From Leptospira fletcheri (GTDB taxonomy: Bacteria > Spirochaetota > Leptospiria > Leptospirales > Leptospiraceae), in the NCBI RefSeq assembly GCF_004769195.1, contig NZ_RQET01000004.1:682001-746000 (forward strand): DNA of 64,000 bases. Direction: 5' to 3'. The notes under the pieces were generated by a model. It was not told where the DNA came from. It worked only from the letters and a program-made list of their open reading frames with translations, and did not search any database. Of this stretch, positions 63,204-64,000 are shown in pieces. The translations under genes were made by a program, and so were the position numbers. Numbering within the stretch: position 1 is the first letter of the stretch; every line of letters starts with the position of its first letter.

Positions 63204-64000
63204 TTATTCCGCCTGGATGACCAGGGTGGATTGCGGGTTGGAACTGTGCAGGACATTCAATGCGTAAATCAGCACGGTCGGCACCGCATACAAGGGATCA
63301 TACGTATCCATTGCGATGGCGATCCTATGTCCCGCGGGTAGATCGTATGCCACGGCGTTTAAATCTACGGAGAGGCTACGGACTTCCCCCGAAGCGGCGT
63401 CGAAAATCGTAGCGGTTCCGTGGGTGATCAAGGTTCCGATTCCGGAGCTGTCCAAATCGTAGAAATACACGTTCAGGTTCGCTTTTCCCAATGAGGAGGA
63501 GATCCGGCCGTTCCAGAAGATCTTTCCTCTGATATTCAAGGCACTAGGAAGAGGATCCGACTCGTATACGATTCCGTTGATTCTGCTTACCAATTCCACG
63601 GGTGCGGTTACCGGAACGTCCAGATGCGCAGCCAGAATATCCGAAATCAGAGGGACGCCGGTAGTCGCGATCGTATCCGCTCCCGATAGAATCATGGTAT
63701 TCGAATTCGAGGTATTTTGAGTCGTGGAAATCTGTCCGTCCGTAAAGAAGGTTCTGGGTTTGAGATAAAACGTCTTTTGGCTTACGGTTGGGGAAGGCCA
63801 AGCGGAAAAACTGACCCGATCGCCGTTGAACCTTTTTTGAAAGGTTACGGGAGGTTTGCTCATGATTCCGTTATCGATTCCTTTTAGCCAGTAGTCGAAC
63901 CAATCGTACGCGTTCGTCCAAACATAATTAGATAATCCTAAAATCCCTCCGATCTCCGCGCTGGCATGGATCCCTTCATTCATATCCAACTTTTTGGGAA
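63204..64000 (-). CDS. X-Pro dipeptidyl-peptidase / CocE-NonD type hydrolase, C-terminal part
   Basis: The N-terminal part with the catalytic Ser lies beyond the window end. The visible 265 residues end a peptidase S15-type enzyme: NAYDWFDYWLKGIDNGIMSK from the end of the alpha/beta fold, then a jelly-roll-like C-terminal domain (IRGKIFWNGRISSSLGKANL, NVYFYDLDSSGIGTLITHGT, DLPAGHRIAIAMDTYDP). The long Ser/Thr-rich loop (TTQNTSNSNTMILSGADTIA) is unusual. The family includes X-prolyl dipeptidyl aminopeptidases, cocaine esterases and glutaryl-7-ACA acylases, which cannot be separated from this part. Confidence 0.85.
   Translation of the reverse strand, partial: PKKLDMNEGIHASAEIGGILGLSNYVWTNAYDWFDYWLKGIDNGIMSKPPVTFQKRFNGDRVSFSAWPSPTVSQKTFYLKPRTFFTDGQISTTQNTSNSNTMILSGADTIATTGVPLISDILAAHLDVPVTAPVELVSRINGIVYESDPLPSALNIRGKIFWNGRISSSLGKANLNVYFYDLDSSGIGTLITHGTATIFDAASGEVRSLSVDLNAVAYDLPAGHRIAIAMDTYDPLYAVPTVLIYALNVLHSSNPQSTLVIQAE

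Overview
The window reads as chromosomal DNA of a Leptospira species. The best marker is a DUF1564-family gene at 7753-8208, a family I know only from leptospires. Supporting signs are several exported proteins with loose, spirochaete-style lipoboxes, stand-alone STAS and PP2C regulators, and moderate base composition judged by eye. I found no rRNA, tRNA, CRISPR or prophage. Coding density is high. The exception is 11.05-12.16 kb, an AT-richer stretch with a decayed IS3-family transposase beside a probably acquired methyltransferase.

Layout. 0-9 kb: end of queD, a 48-residue gene, a zinc-type CDF exporter, a family 4 uracil-DNA glycosylase, two tandem lipoprotein alpha/beta hydrolases, a multi-PAS histidine kinase, msrA, the DUF1564 gene and an exported protein with a small NGK..G domain. 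9.2-11 kb: a sigma factor/FecR-like pair. 11-13.2 kb: the IS remnant and methyltransferase. 13.4-20.4 kb: DoxX, a 55-residue protein, an ABC-F ATPase, a rhodanese, and a TetR-hydrolase pair divergent from an acetoacetate-decarboxylase-like gene and a thiolase, with a perfect palindrome between them. 20.4-31.8 kb: dihydroorotase, a HAMP/repeat membrane protein, homoserine dehydrogenase, a STAS protein, hflX, a HEAT-repeat protein, an inositol-phosphatase-family enzyme and an MgtC-like protein.

32.4-37 kb is a compact partner-switching operon: an unknown all-helical protein, a STAS antagonist, an RsbW-like kinase and a very large HAMP-PP2C phosphatase.

37-53.5 kb is the outstanding region. One operon-like unit on the minus strand has three genes. 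The first is a 3351-residue type I fatty acid synthase with the fused fungal/actinobacterial order AT-ER-DH-MPT-ACP-KR-KS. The second, 3 nt later, is a stand-alone holo-ACP synthase (AcpS). The third, 9 nt later, is a 1973-residue single-chain biotin carboxylase/biotin carrier/carboxyltransferase. Together they could make malonyl-CoA, activate the carrier domain and synthesise fatty acids with only three polypeptides. Leptospires are usually described as depending on exogenous long-chain fatty acids, so this cassette is surprising. Its 392-bp leader carries a 14-bp-phased array of TAGTKAAC repeats closed by an inverted copy, a likely operator.

53.9-59.5 kb: a chain of overlapping minus-strand genes (acyl-CoA dehydrogenase, trpE, trpG, an MsbA-like ABC exporter, a response regulator). 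trpE appears to start at CTG inside the acyl-CoA dehydrogenase stop. 60-64 kb: a 53-residue Lys/His/Glu-rich exported protein with a strong terminator, a patatin-like protein, cutA, two uncharacterised proteins and the C-terminal part of an X-Pro-peptidase/CocE-type hydrolase running off the window.
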